Below are positions 16,372 through 25,244 of a stretch of 64,000 nucleotides of DNA, in pieces. Under the pieces are notes generated by a model, which ran no database searches, had not been told where the DNA came from, and saw only the letters and a program-made list of their open reading frames with translations. Numbering within the stretch: the first letter of the stretch is position 1; the number at the start of each line of letters is the position of its first letter. This stretch comes from Corynebacterium auriscanis (lineage in GTDB: Bacteria; Actinomycetota; Actinomycetes; Mycobacteriales; Mycobacteriaceae): contig NZ_CP047046.1 in NCBI RefSeq assembly GCF_030408435.1, positions 186,001 to 250,000 of the forward strand, in the 5' to 3' direction. Made by a program: the position numbers and the translations under genes.

Positions 16372-17136
16372 ATGAAGATTGTCGCCCACCGCGGAGCCTC
16401 CGGGGAACGCCCAGAGCACACCCTGGCCGCATACGAATTAGCTGTGGAGCGGCAAGCCGACGGAATGGAATGCGATATTCGCCTGACTCGCGATGGGCAG
16501 CTGGTGTGTTTTCACGACCGCACCATCGAGCGCACTTGTGTGGATTCCAATCTCCCGTCCACAACGGTTATCAGCGAACTGACGTTGGCGGAATTGCAAG
16601 AATTGAATTTCGGCACGCCCGAAGAACCCGCTCCCATTCTTACGTTGCGCGAACTGCTGGAGGTTTTCCAACAGGCGCGGGCGGACGGGCGCGACGGCGC
16701 ACCGGAGCTTTTCATCGAAACCAAACACCCCAATCGCTATGGACCAAAGGTGGAGTACGCCTTACAACAGGAGCTGGTGCGCGCTGGGTTGGCCGCAGGC
16801 GATGCCGTGCATTTGATTTCCTTTAGCCCGCAATCGCTGGTGCGGTTCAAAATGATCAATCCGCGGATACATCGCATTTTGCTCCGGCGGGAATACCAAC
16901 GGATGCTGAATCCGGGTTTGGAAGCACTGCACGTGGTAGATGCCCATGGTTTGAGCGTGGCGCGTGGAAAGATCCGCCCCGACATCATTGGGCGATTCGG
17001 CGACGGCACATATATGTGGACTGCTGATAAAGAAGACGACGTGCGGTGGGCCACGCGCCGGGGTGTGACGTGGCTGGCGACGAACTACCCGGGGCGGGCG
17101 CGTATGTGGCGTGATGATGAGCTCGGCAATGCCTAG
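16372..17136 (+). CDS. Glycerophosphodiester phosphodiesterase family protein
   Basis: A 254-aa TIM-barrel enzyme hydrolysing deacylated phospholipids to glycerol-3-phosphate. The first catalytic His is in IVAHRGASGERPEHT and the metal-binding Glu/Asp in GMECDIRLTRDGQLVCFHD, which also carries the second His. FIETKH supplies the next ligand. It has no signal peptide, so it is cytoplasmic. The ATG at 16372 starts the conserved domain exactly. Its last codons (DDELGNA, stop) are copied in a tandem repeat immediately downstream. Confidence 0.92.
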   Translation: MKIVAHRGASGERPEHTLAAYELAVERQADGMECDIRLTRDGQLVCFHDRTIERTCVDSNLPSTTVISELTLAELQELNFGTPEEPAPILTLRELLEVFQQARADGRDGAPELFIETKHPNRYGPKVEYALQQELVRAGLAAGDAVHLISFSPQSLVRFKMINPRIHRILLRREYQRMLNPGLEALHVVDAHGLSVARGKIRPDIIGRFGDGTYMWTADKEDDVRWATRRGVTWLATNYPGRARMWRDDELGNA

Positions 17137-17283
17137 ACAGATGGACGATCGCGGTGCAGGGGGCGAGTTAGGGTTTTCGTCTTGCAATGATGAGCTCGGC
17201 AATGCCTAAACAGACTGGCGCTTGTGGGTGCAGGGCGCGAGTTAGGGTTTTCGTCTTGCAATGATGAGCTCGGCAATACCTAA
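17114..17283. repeat. 73/74-bp tandem repeat, 2.3 copies, copying the 3' end of the glycerophosphodiesterase gene
   Basis: ATGATGAGCTCGGCAAT begins copies at 17114, 17187 and 17261; the third is partial. The first copy contains the last codons and stop of the upstream gene. The array ends 17 bp before the start of the DUF5926 gene, so it supplies that gene's upstream region. Confidence 0.9.
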
Positions 17284-17299
17284 AGGTAAGATAAGCGCC

Positions 17300-18214
17300 G
17301 TGGCTAAGAAGAAAAAGAACAACGAGCAACTTCCAGAGGGCATGAGCCGCCGTCAGGCCAAGCTCGCTGCCCGCGCTGCGGAACGCGCCAAGTTGCAGAA
17401 GGACCCTCGTCCGTACGACGGATTCGCTATGGAAGCGGACCTCATCGCACTGCAGGAGTTCGTCCCCTCCGCGCACTTCACGCCAGAAGTGAAGGGGATC
17501 GACCGCAAGGTTTCCATCGTCTCTGTGCTGCCAGGCGCCGTTGCAGCCCTGTTGCGCAGCGCCGAGGACGGCGGGGATGCCTATGTCGCGCTGCAAACGC
17601 AGCACCGCGGCAACAACCCACACCGCGATCTGGCGTTTGTGCTCAACTGGGTGAAGTCCGCCGAGCCTGGCCAATCCCTCGAAGTCGGCATCGCCGATGG
17701 GTCCGAGCCAGAGCTGACGGAGTTCCTGGATAAGAGCACTCAGGAAGACATCACCGTGAGCCAGGACTTCAATTGGTGGCTGACCGAGGCGCAGCAGGGT
17801 AACCCTCAGGTGATGGCTACCTTGCAGCGTGCCAACGATTCGGTCCTGCCGTCCCACCGCGTTGATGCAGATATTAAGGGTGCCGCCTGGTGGATCGATC
17901 CGGGCGAGAAGGCCCACATCCGCTGGGTGCGTCAAGAGGATGAAATTGAATTGCTGAACGCCTTGGCTCGCCTGCACGCAGCCGGTGAACTGCACTTGGG
18001 TGAAGGTTCCAAGTTCGCCGGGGTGTTCCGTACTCACGGTGTGCTGGTCCCTGTGTGGGATTTGGACAACACCAGGGAGTACGGCGCGTGGACTGCTGGC
18101 CTAGAAGCTTTGGATAGGAAGCTGGATGCAGCACTGGGGAACTCCGAGGCGCTGACCGCTGATGAGCAGAAGGCAAAGCAGACCATCATTTCCCGTGAGG
18201 TAACGATCCGCTGA
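17300..18214 (+). CDS. DUF5926-family protein
   Basis: A 304-aa cytoplasmic protein of unknown function, widespread in actinobacteria. The N-terminus is a basic AKKKKNNEQLPEGMSRRQAK segment. A mixed α/β body follows with PRPYDGFAMEADLIALQEFV, WWIDPGEKAHIRWVRQEDE and VLVPVWDLD. The GTG at 17300 is chosen because it begins the AKKKKN start and lies 7 nt after TAAGAT (17287-17292), suggesting a leaderless mRNA. In-frame ATGs at 17261 and 17264 lie in the tandem repeat and are rejected. The basic N-terminus resembles that of some SecA-linked or nucleic-acid-binding proteins, but no function can be assigned. Confidence 0.85.
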   Translation: MAKKKKNNEQLPEGMSRRQAKLAARAAERAKLQKDPRPYDGFAMEADLIALQEFVPSAHFTPEVKGIDRKVSIVSVLPGAVAALLRSAEDGGDAYVALQTQHRGNNPHRDLAFVLNWVKSAEPGQSLEVGIADGSEPELTEFLDKSTQEDITVSQDFNWWLTEAQQGNPQVMATLQRANDSVLPSHRVDADIKGAAWWIDPGEKAHIRWVRQEDEIELLNALARLHAAGELHLGEGSKFAGVFRTHGVLVPVWDLDNTREYGAWTAGLEALDRKLDAALGNSEALTADEQKAKQTIISREVTIR

Positions 18215-18258
18215 CCGTGCGCGACTACGCCTGAGGGTCTGCGCCGGCCTACGGCGGA

Positions 18259-19656
18259 CTATTTCAACTTGTTGAATATGGCCTGTGCAGCTTGGTCATC
18301 CCACACAGCTACATTGCCCGCGTAAGTATCCATGTAGCTGCCGATGGGAACCGTTTCTTGTGTAGCGCCACCACGCATGGCTAGGCCCAACAGGGCCAAG
18401 TTCCAAGCGTGGTCCTTTTTATTAACGGTCAGGCTGGAGGCGAGGGACTTCGCAGTGGGCAGACCACGGAATGGGTTGAGGATGGTCCCGGGGGAAGCCA
18501 CCTTTTTACTCAACGCCGATAGGAATTCTTTCTGACGGTCCACACGGTCCAAGTCACCACGTGCGGAGGTATAGCGGGAGCGTACATATCCCAAGGCGGT
18601 GGGGCCATCCATTTCCTGGCAACCGGCCTTGAGGTTTATGCCGGCCATGGGATCATTAAGCGGTTCTTTTAAACACATTTCCAAACCGCCAACGGAATCC
18701 ACGACATTCGCAAAACCGCCAAAGCCGATTTCGGCATAGCGATCAATTCGCAAACCAGTAGCTTTTTCCACGGTCTGCTGCAGCAGAGCGGGGCCACCAA
18801 GGCTGAAGGCTTGGTTCAACTTATTCTGACCCTGGCCAGGGATATCAACCCAACTATCGCGAGGTAGCGAGAGCATGGTGGGCTTACCACCAAGGCTGGG
18901 GACATGGACAATCATGATGGTATCCGTGCGTCCCACTGCGTCATTGAGTTCACCGGCCATCAATCGGTCTGCATCCTTTTTGTCCAAACCGGCGCGAGAG
19001 TCCGAGCCGACCAATAGCCAGTTAGTGCCCTTGGTATTCCCCACACGGCCACTGTAGTTTTGCAGAGCCTCCGTACGATTGAGTTTTGAATCCACCCAAA
19101 ACAGACTGCCCACCATGAGGAGAACAAAAACTAGCAATAATGAGGCCACTGCTTTAAACAGCCCGAAGCGTGGCCGGCGGCGTGGGCGACGTGTGGCTTG
19201 GGGATCGCGGCGGCGTCGGGACAACAAAGATCCAGAGTCCGTGGGGCGGTTCCGACGCGACGAGGAACCAAAGCTAGGTGATCCGGAAGGGCGCGGTGGC
19301 ACACTCTCGAAACCGCGCGGCCCCTGGGCAGGTGGCACGCTCTCGAAACTGCGCGGCCCCTGTGCAGGTGGCACGCTCTCGAAACTGCGCGACGCCTGCG
19401 GGGAGGGTGGAACTTGTTGCCGGCGATACCGAGGCGGTTCTGGTTGAGGGAGATTATCGTGGTGCGGTGTACGCCGGTTATGCGCGAAAGTGTCATCCGA
19501 GTGGCCACTTTCGGGTCGTGCGCTGTCTGCCCGGTTTCCCTCTGGGGGTGGCACAGTACTACGACGCCGAACGGGGCGCCCGAAACGGTCTAAGATCAAC
19601 TCACCGTTTCGGTCGCGGGCGAAGCCATCTTTGGCGGAATCATCGCGAGGTGTCAT
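18259..19656 (-). CDS. LytR-CpsA-Psr (LCP) family cell-wall ligase
   Basis: A 465-aa membrane protein. A long cytoplasmic Pro/Ser/Arg-rich tail (about 1-165, with a threefold 12-residue repeat) is followed by one transmembrane helix (FKAVASLLLVFVLLMVG) and the extracellular LCP domain. LCP motifs are WLLVGSDSRAGL, GRTDTIMIVHV, LSLPRDSWVDIPG and YVRSRYTSARGDLDRVDRQ. LCP proteins transfer lipid-linked glycopolymers to peptidoglycan; in Corynebacteriales they attach arabinogalactan. Relative to the neighbouring pheA it resembles the lcpB position of C. glutamicum (inferred). TACCAT lies 7 nt before the ATG. Confidence 0.9.
   Translation of the reverse strand: MTPRDDSAKDGFARDRNGELILDRFGRPVRRRSTVPPPEGNRADSARPESGHSDDTFAHNRRTPHHDNLPQPEPPRYRRQQVPPSPQASRSFESVPPAQGPRSFESVPPAQGPRGFESVPPRPSGSPSFGSSSRRNRPTDSGSLLSRRRRDPQATRRPRRRPRFGLFKAVASLLLVFVLLMVGSLFWVDSKLNRTEALQNYSGRVGNTKGTNWLLVGSDSRAGLDKKDADRLMAGELNDAVGRTDTIMIVHVPSLGGKPTMLSLPRDSWVDIPGQGQNKLNQAFSLGGPALLQQTVEKATGLRIDRYAEIGFGGFANVVDSVGGLEMCLKEPLNDPMAGINLKAGCQEMDGPTALGYVRSRYTSARGDLDRVDRQKEFLSALSKKVASPGTILNPFRGLPTAKSLASSLTVNKKDHAWNLALLGLAMRGGATQETVPIGSYMDTYAGNVAVWDDQAAQAIFNKLK
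19295..19402 (-). repeat. 36-bp tandem repeat, 3 copies, inside the LCP gene
   Basis: Units start at 19295, 19331 and 19367 and encode SFESVPPAQGPR-type 12-residue repeats in the cytoplasmic tail. The third copy has diverged at one end. The reading frame is kept. Confidence 0.88.
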
Positions 19657-19847
19657 GGGGTATATGGTAGCGAGCCATTTATGTAGTTCTTTTTCACACA
19701 CTTACCTCCCAGTAATCCCTAAGCAAGATTGCAAGTGTTAGGGCGCGGGAATCGTACGCCTGCTTGCGGGAGTCTGGGCGTGGAAAGCGGTGAGAGACAC
19801 GAGTTCGGTACACAAGGAGGCTGTGGGGCAAGACCGGTGCAAAACCC

Positions 19848-20768
19848 CTATAACCACACGGCATAACCGACGAACGCGACTGTGTCGATTAACCCGTGTC
19901 CGATAACCAGTGGCCAAATCCTCCCTGTTTTCTTGAAGTACCAGAGGTAAATGATGCCCATGACAATGTTGCCTACTCCTGCGGAATATCCCTGGTAGAG
20001 GTGATAGCTGCCACGTAACAAGGAACTAGCTGCGAACACCGCGGGCCAACCCCACCGCAGTTGGCGCAGGCGAGTGGCTAGCCAGGCAACCACGACGAGT
20101 TCCTCGGCGAAACCGTTGGCCCATGAATTTAGTACCAGCAACGGCAGCTGGGCTGGGTTATCCGCTAGTCCGCTGGGGGCGACGTTCCGGGAAAGCCCCA
20201 AGTGCACCGCGCTGAAATAGAAAGCCAACCCAGGCAGGCCAATAATTGCGGCTAAACCCGCGCCGTGCAGCCAGTCCTTCGCCCGCATTCGCCAGTCCAT
20301 GGGGGCGGGCAGATGGCGCAGTAGCAAAAACAACGCCAGCCCGCCCCACGCAAAGAGGGCGCCACTGCTGATGATTTGGAAAACGGGGTCCAACCACTCC
20401 ACCCCAGAGGCTGTGCGATTAATTGTGGTGGTTTGTTCGTTGAGCGGGGTGGGATCGAGCGTTGCTTCCAGGAGTCGTAGTGCCGCGCGCACACCGGCCG
20501 TGCCGAACGTGATTGTCAGCACTAGTAGGATTTCCCACCTGAGGGGCCGGCTCGCTATACCGCCTGGCGCTGTTTCACTTGGCGGGGTCTCGCTTGGTGC
20601 TGTCTCGCCTGGTGCTGTTTCACTTGGCGGGGTCTCGCTTGGTGCTGTCTCGCCTGGTGCTGTTTCACTTGGCGGGGTCTCGCTTGGCGCTGTCTCGCCT
20701 AGCGCTGTCTCGCCTGGCGCTGTCTCACTCGGCGGGGTCTCACCTGGCGTTGTCCTATTGAGCTCCAT
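19848..20768 (-). CDS. CPBP-family intramembrane metalloprotease with a pentapeptide-repeat tail
   Basis: A 306-aa polytopic protein of the CAAX protease/bacteriocin-processing (CPBP, Abi) group. Family motifs are EE in NGFAEELVVVAWLATRL, the RxxxH-like SLLRGSYHLYQGY, and the His in PLVIGHGLIDTVAFV. About six to eight membrane helices follow a cytoplasmic tail of some 65 residues. That tail is built of (P/S/G)-ETxP pentapeptides. ATG 20768 is chosen because GAGGGAAAGGGG lies just upstream, inside the amidase 3' end. It is 16 bp after the amidase gene and is probably co-transcribed with it. The substrate is unknown. Confidence 0.85.
   Translation of the reverse strand: MELNRTTPGETPPSETAPGETALGETAPSETPPSETAPGETAPSETPPSETAPGETAPSETPPSETAPGGIASRPLRWEILLVLTITFGTAGVRAALRLLEATLDPTPLNEQTTTINRTASGVEWLDPVFQIISSGALFAWGGLALFLLLRHLPAPMDWRMRAKDWLHGAGLAAIIGLPGLAFYFSAVHLGLSRNVAPSGLADNPAQLPLLVLNSWANGFAEELVVVAWLATRLRQLRWGWPAVFAASSLLRGSYHLYQGYSAGVGNIVMGIIYLWYFKKTGRIWPLVIGHGLIDTVAFVGYAVWL
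20571..20755 (-). repeat. 15/45-bp tandem repeat coding for an ETxPx pentapeptide array
   Basis: About 13 units of 15 bp encode GETPP, SETAP and GETAP-type pentapeptides. They are arranged in a higher-order 45-bp cycle in the N-terminal tail of the CPBP protease. Gain or loss of units would not shift the frame. Confidence 0.9.
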
Positions 20769-20784
20769 GCCGGGCCCCTTTCCC

Positions 20785-22215
20785 TCACCCATGCGCGCCA
20801 CCGCATCCACAGCCATGCCCGCCGCCGGGCGCTGCATGCCCTTCCGACTGAACCACCGCACGGAAACCAAGTTGACCAAAGTCGCTGGGCTCGCCCACAC
20901 TGAGTTGGGTGGGGTCGAGGACGCGCGTGGCGTCGGTAACCAAAGTAGCCAACCCGAGTAGCTCGCTTTCCGACACGCGATCGCCAACCGCCCCCAGCAT
21001 CAGAGAAATGGGCCAACGGCCCGGCACCCGGCTGGGGTCGACCAGTGGCACGGTGACGGCCGCCCAACCCATAAGATTCCACAGGGTACCCCACGGAGTC
21101 CACGCGGTCTGAGCTGCGAAGTTATCCTGTGGGCTCAGTGAGCTGAATGTTCCTGGGGGTGGCGGAGCATGTGCGATGGTGGGGGTGGCAATGACGTCGA
21201 AGTCGTGCCACGGCCCGTCGGAGGGGTCGAGGCTGCAGATTGCTTCTTCTATTCGACGCCGACGCCACGCGGGAACCTGCCGTCCCGTGCTTCGCAGCCA
21301 CGCCGTCAGTGGTGACAACGTTCCGGGAAGATCCGCACAGCGGGCCGCGATGACCGTAGAAAACAGGTCGAATGTGGATGGCGGGTACGGCGCGGGGGCA
21401 GCTGTGACCGACGTGACGGCATCCGTGGTCACCAGCAAACTGGCGCTGGCGGCAGTCGCAGCGGCGATGCGGGGATCCACGGGAACGGGGGAGTGAAAAC
21501 CCATGTTCGTGTAACCCACGCGGAGCGAATTCGGCACCGCGGCGTGTAGGCCATAGGCGCGGGCGGTGGTGGGAATATCTTTGGCAATGAATCCGTGAGC
21601 GGTGGGGGTGAAACCGCCCCGATAGCGGTCGTGCGCTGGCTTTAGCGCCGCCAAACCACAACACGCAGCGGGGATACGAATGGAACCTCCACCATCGGTG
21701 GCGTGGGCAATGTCGACCAGCCGGCGGGCAACAGCGACAGCGGCACCGCCCGAAGACCCGCCGGGCATAAACTGCGCGCCCAGTGGGTTGACGGGGTGGG
21801 GAAAACCCACCGGTTCCGTATATGCGGTTGTCCCGTATTCCGCGCTAGCGGAAGCACCCACGAGGGTGGCGCCGGCACGCAAGAGGCGCAGGGCTGCAGT
21901 ATCCGAATGGTCGGCGGTGAGCTGATGGTGAACCGAACCCATGGTAGTGACTTCCCCGGCGAGCTTTTGCAGGTCCTTCAGTAGCACTTCCTGGCCGGAT
22001 AAATCGCCCACGAGGTGGCCCGTGGGCAGCCAATTCAGCCAGTCGGGGCCCTCTTCCGCGCCGTCCGGGTGTGGGTAATTGGGTTCCGTGGCCAAGGTGC
22101 GCGGGCGGTCATAAATACGGGCCACACCCAACTGTTCCGCGGTGAGCCCAGTCCGGCGAATCTCCGTCTGGAGGCGGGTCGCGAAATCTGGACGGTCGAA
22201 AGCGGATGGAGTCAT
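20785..22215 (-). CDS. Amidase signature family protein
   Basis: A 476-aa Ser-cisSer-Lys hydrolase cleaving an amide bond. The conserved Gly/Ser-rich region is MPGGSSGGAAVAVA (around residue 150) followed by HATDGGGSIRIPAACCGL, holding the cis-Ser and nucleophilic Ser. The catalytic Lys is in VLLKDLQKLAG. The C-terminal catalytic domain motif IATPTIAHAPP is present. The tail ends in a Gly/His/Cys-rich run with two Cys and three His in about 15 residues, which is unusual and could bind a metal. ATG 22215 starts the MTPSAFDRPDF N-terminus. The physiological substrate is unknown; it is not a GatA, as no gatC or gatB is adjacent. Confidence 0.87.
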   Translation of the reverse strand: MTPSAFDRPDFATRLQTEIRRTGLTAEQLGVARIYDRPRTLATEPNYPHPDGAEEGPDWLNWLPTGHLVGDLSGQEVLLKDLQKLAGEVTTMGSVHHQLTADHSDTAALRLLRAGATLVGASASAEYGTTAYTEPVGFPHPVNPLGAQFMPGGSSGGAAVAVARRLVDIAHATDGGGSIRIPAACCGLAALKPAHDRYRGGFTPTAHGFIAKDIPTTARAYGLHAAVPNSLRVGYTNMGFHSPVPVDPRIAAATAASASLLVTTDAVTSVTAAPAPYPPSTFDLFSTVIAARCADLPGTLSPLTAWLRSTGRQVPAWRRRRIEEAICSLDPSDGPWHDFDVIATPTIAHAPPPPGTFSSLSPQDNFAAQTAWTPWGTLWNLMGWAAVTVPLVDPSRVPGRWPISLMLGAVGDRVSESELLGLATLVTDATRVLDPTQLSVGEPSDFGQLGFRAVVQSEGHAAPGGGHGCGCGGAHG

Positions 22216-22263
22216 AGTGATTGCCACGATACAGGGGCTGGGTATTCCTCTATGGTGATAACT

Positions 22264-23325
22264 ATGATGACCCATCTCTCTGCTTCCGATTCACGATGCC
22301 GCGTTGCTTTCTTGGGGCCGCGGGGCACGTTCACCGAGCAAGCGCTACGGGAATTCATGGCCGCCGGGCACGTACCGCCGGCTGCAGAAACCGTGGAGGT
22401 GGCAGCGCCGGGCGTCGCCCTAAAGATGGTGAGGGAAGGCCAAGCCGATTTCGCCTGTGTTGCCCTAGAGTCCAGCGTGGATGGGCCAGTGGCACAAACT
22501 GAAGATGCGCTGGCGGCGGGAGAGCGACTGCAGATTTACCACGAAGTTATCGTGCCTGTGGCATTCACGATCATGGTGCGGCAGGGGATGGCGCCGGAAG
22601 ACGCGCGGACGATCACCACACACCCAGTGGCAGAAGCGCAGGTGAGGCAATGGATTGCCGAGCACCTGCCGCATGTGACTTTCGTCCCCGCGAGCTCGAA
22701 CGGAGCGGCTGCACAGATGGTGGCTGAGGGGCGGGCCGATGTGGCTGCGGCCCCGGAACGCGCCCGGGAAATCCATGACTTGGAGGCGCTGGCGAAAAAC
22801 GTCGCGGATGTTCCCGGCGCGCACACCCGGTTCGTCTTGGTGGGCAAGCCAGGGGCGCCCACCCCGCGGACAGGCAATGATCGCACCGGGGTGGCTTTCG
22901 TCCTCGAAAACCAGCCGAGCAGTTTGTTGGATGCGTTGACGCAGCTTTCGGGACGCGGAGTGGATATGTCCCGCATTAGTTCGCGGCCGTTGAGGGGTGC
23001 GTTGGAGGCAGCGAACAGTTCGGGCAGTTTTGGCGCGCCGGGTATCACCGAGGCAATGGGCGCGCTGGGCGCTACGACCGTGACAGCCGGCGAGAGCCTG
23101 CCGATGGCGGGGCATTACGTATTCCACGTGGGTGTGGTCGGGCACATTGACGATGCGGCCGTGGCCGAGGCCCTGGCCGGCTTGCACCGGGTTGCACGCC
23201 ACGTGCGGTACCTCGGCAGTTGGCCGGCCAGCGAGGATGTGAAGAACCGGCACCAGGGCTCGGCACCACCGAGTTTCACCGAATCGGTCACCTGGGTCGA
23301 CCGTCTCAAGCAAGGGGAGGATTAA
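22264..23325 (+). CDS. pheA: Prephenate dehydratase
   Basis: A 353-aa enzyme converting prephenate to phenylpyruvate in phenylalanine synthesis. The catalytic periplasmic-binding-like fold starts with VAFLGPRGTFTEQAL and contains FACVALESSVDGPV and the TxF catalytic motif (GAHTRFVLVG). The C-terminal ACT regulatory domain carries the phenylalanine-binding ESRP-like segment SRISSRPLRG, as in family members. TATGGT (22251-22256) lies 7 nt before the ATG, suggesting a leaderless transcript. The histidine phosphatase follows after 5 bp, the same order as in C. glutamicum. Confidence 0.93.
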   Translation: MMTHLSASDSRCRVAFLGPRGTFTEQALREFMAAGHVPPAAETVEVAAPGVALKMVREGQADFACVALESSVDGPVAQTEDALAAGERLQIYHEVIVPVAFTIMVRQGMAPEDARTITTHPVAEAQVRQWIAEHLPHVTFVPASSNGAAAQMVAEGRADVAAAPERAREIHDLEALAKNVADVPGAHTRFVLVGKPGAPTPRTGNDRTGVAFVLENQPSSLLDALTQLSGRGVDMSRISSRPLRGALEAANSSGSFGAPGITEAMGALGATTVTAGESLPMAGHYVFHVGVVGHIDDAAVAEALAGLHRVARHVRYLGSWPASEDVKNRHQGSAPPSFTESVTWVDRLKQGED

Positions 23326-23330
23326 TCACC

Positions 23331-24221
23331 GTGACCAGTTCTGTTCCAAACGATGCACCACACACCGCGACGGATTTCGCGGACGTTGTAGCCAACGCAA
23401 CTCCGCAGGCCGAAGCCGTAGGTGTGCGCCGGTTGTTCCTCGTGCGCCACGGCCAAACCACGTCCAATGCCATCCACGCGCTAGATACTGCCCTGCCCGG
23501 CGCGGACCTCACGGAACTCGGGCGTATGCAGGCCACCGAAGCTGGGACAACGCTAGCGGAGCGAACCCAGCGCGCACGCATTCTTTCCAGCCAAGCGGCC
23601 CGTGCCCAGCAAACCGCCGTCAATGTTGCCCACGCTTTTGCCGTTGCGGGCGGGCACGTAAGCGGGGTTGGCCGGGATGGTAGCGAGGCTTTGCCTTCTG
23701 CTCTTTTGTTGGACGACGCCACTGCGCAGCACATGATCAAATCTCCCCATGCCACCGCCGCAGCCGCGGGCGAGGTGCGTGCTTTACCCGGTGTCGCCGA
23801 AATTGCGGCCGGGGATTACGAGATGCGCAATGATGAGGACGCGCACGAGCATTATCATCGCATTCTCGGCGAATGGCTGTATGGCCAGCGCACCACGCGG
23901 GTGCCGGGCGGGGAGACTGGAGAGGAAGTCCTGCTGCGTTACCTGAAGCCCTTGTTGGTGGCTTTGGCGGAACACGCAGAACGCGGGGAGGAAGATCTGG
24001 CGCTGGTGAGCCACGGAGCCGTTATCCGTTTGGCTGCGGGATTGCTGGGCAACGTGCCCGGGGAATGGGCTTTCGGGCACTACCTGCCGAATGCGCACAT
24101 GGTGGAGTTGGAAATCCCGGAGCAGTTGCCCGAGATCGTAGAGGGGCACCCGGATGAATTAGAGGCACTGACTGGGACATTCCGCCTGCGTGCATGGGGG
24201 TTGCACGGTACTCCAGAATAG
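23331..24221 (+). CDS. Histidine phosphatase (phosphoglycerate-mutase-like) family protein
   Basis: A 296-aa phosphatase of the branch that uses a phospho-histidine intermediate. The RHG motif is FLVRHGQTTSNAIH, placed about 40 residues in after a Thr/Ala-rich lead. The distal His is in LALVSHGAVIRLAAG. Between them is the acidic ETGEEVLLRYL region. The GTG start has GGGGAGG 10 nt upstream and lies 5 bp after pheA, so they form an operon. A small-molecule phosphatase role is likely; true phosphoglycerate mutase activity is not supported by any seen feature. Confidence 0.88.
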   Translation: MTSSVPNDAPHTATDFADVVANATPQAEAVGVRRLFLVRHGQTTSNAIHALDTALPGADLTELGRMQATEAGTTLAERTQRARILSSQAARAQQTAVNVAHAFAVAGGHVSGVGRDGSEALPSALLLDDATAQHMIKSPHATAAAAGEVRALPGVAEIAAGDYEMRNDEDAHEHYHRILGEWLYGQRTTRVPGGETGEEVLLRYLKPLLVALAEHAERGEEDLALVSHGAVIRLAAGLLGNVPGEWAFGHYLPNAHMVELEIPEQLPEIVEGHPDELEALTGTFRLRAWGLHGTPE

Positions 24222-24284
24222 AAACCGATGAGTTCTGCGCATTTGGACACATAGGTTCCGTACGAGAAACTAATCTTTTTAGGT

Positions 24285-25166
24285 ATGAGCTTTCTTAGCG
24301 GGATCCTAAACAAGAACAAGTCCAATGCTGCCACGGATGGTTCGCATGGTGGCCAAAGAAACCAGGCCGTCGACGGCAACCAGAGGGAGCGGTCCCCACG
24401 GGTCGTACTCATCACCGGAGCAGCCTCCGGGCTGGGGTTGGAACTCGCCAAAAATTACCTCGCTTTAGGCGAACGGGTGATTCTCACCGACTTGGCCCCA
24501 ACGGCACCTTCCAGCGTGGCCGGCCTGGCGGGCAATTGGGAATACCACCAGCTGGATGTCACCAAGGAAGAAGACTGGCAAGCAGTATCTGCCGAGGTCC
24601 CAGCCTTAGACATCCTCATCAGCAATGCTGGTATGGCCATCGGTGGCCGGATCACGGAAACGTCGATGGAAACGTGGCAGCGGGCTATCGATATCAACCT
24701 GCTGGGTGGCGTGCGCGCGCTGCAGACCTTCGTTCCCAAGATGAACCGCGGGGGTCGTGTGGTTCTTACCGGCTCCTCGGCAGGTTTGGTGCAGCCCCCG
24801 GTGATGGCGGCGTACAACGCCACGAAGAGCGCCGTTGTTGGCCTGGCCGAAGGTCTGGATGCGGAACTGCGCTACCGCAAGATCAGCGTTTCGGTTCTTT
24901 GCCCCGGATTCTTCAAGTCCAACCTGGCAAGTTCGCTCACAGGGGACGACGCCCACGCGGATCAGATCGCCCGAACCCTTTTGGAGAAAACTTTCCTCAC
25001 CGCCGAGGTTGTGGCGCGCCGTTCGGTCAAAGGTATCGAAAAGCGCCGTGTGATCATTACCCCGGATTTCTTCTCGGCTTTCACTTGGTACGCCAAGCGC
25101 TTCAACCGCGTACCGACCTTGGTCATCACGCGTGTGATTGGCGGCTACGTGGGGCGCAGGGCCTAA
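24285..25166 (+). CDS. Short-chain dehydrogenase/reductase
   Basis: A 293-aa NAD(P)-dependent oxidoreductase. It begins with a hydrophilic leader of about 38 residues, followed by the cofactor loop LITGAASGLGLELAK, the structural ILISNAGMA, and the catalytic Ser (TGSSAGL) and YNATKSA (Tyr-x-x-x-Lys). LCPGFFKSNLA follows the active site. The C-terminus ends in a basic, hydrophobic stretch that could contact the membrane. TAATCT (24271-24276) lies 8 nt before the ATG with no clear Shine-Dalgarno. The substrate is unknown. Confidence 0.9.
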   Translation: MSFLSGILNKNKSNAATDGSHGGQRNQAVDGNQRERSPRVVLITGAASGLGLELAKNYLALGERVILTDLAPTAPSSVAGLAGNWEYHQLDVTKEEDWQAVSAEVPALDILISNAGMAIGGRITETSMETWQRAIDINLLGGVRALQTFVPKMNRGGRVVLTGSSAGLVQPPVMAAYNATKSAVVGLAEGLDAELRYRKISVSVLCPGFFKSNLASSLTGDDAHADQIARTLLEKTFLTAEVVARRSVKGIEKRRVIITPDFFSAFTWYAKRFNRVPTLVITRVIGGYVGRRA

Positions 25167-25244
25167 CCCCAGCCGCTTTCATGGAGCTAACGACGGTGTA
25201 TTGCCTAGGCGAACCCCGTCTGGCTGTGCGGCCTAACCCCAGCC
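25161..25244. repeat. 14-bp direct repeat that supplies both converging stop codons
   Basis: GCCTAACCCCAGCC occurs at 25161-25174 and 25231-25244, 70 bp apart. The first copy contains the SDR stop (TAA). The second contains the stop of the converging metallopeptidase. It may be the remains of a 70-bp duplication. Confidence 0.6.
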
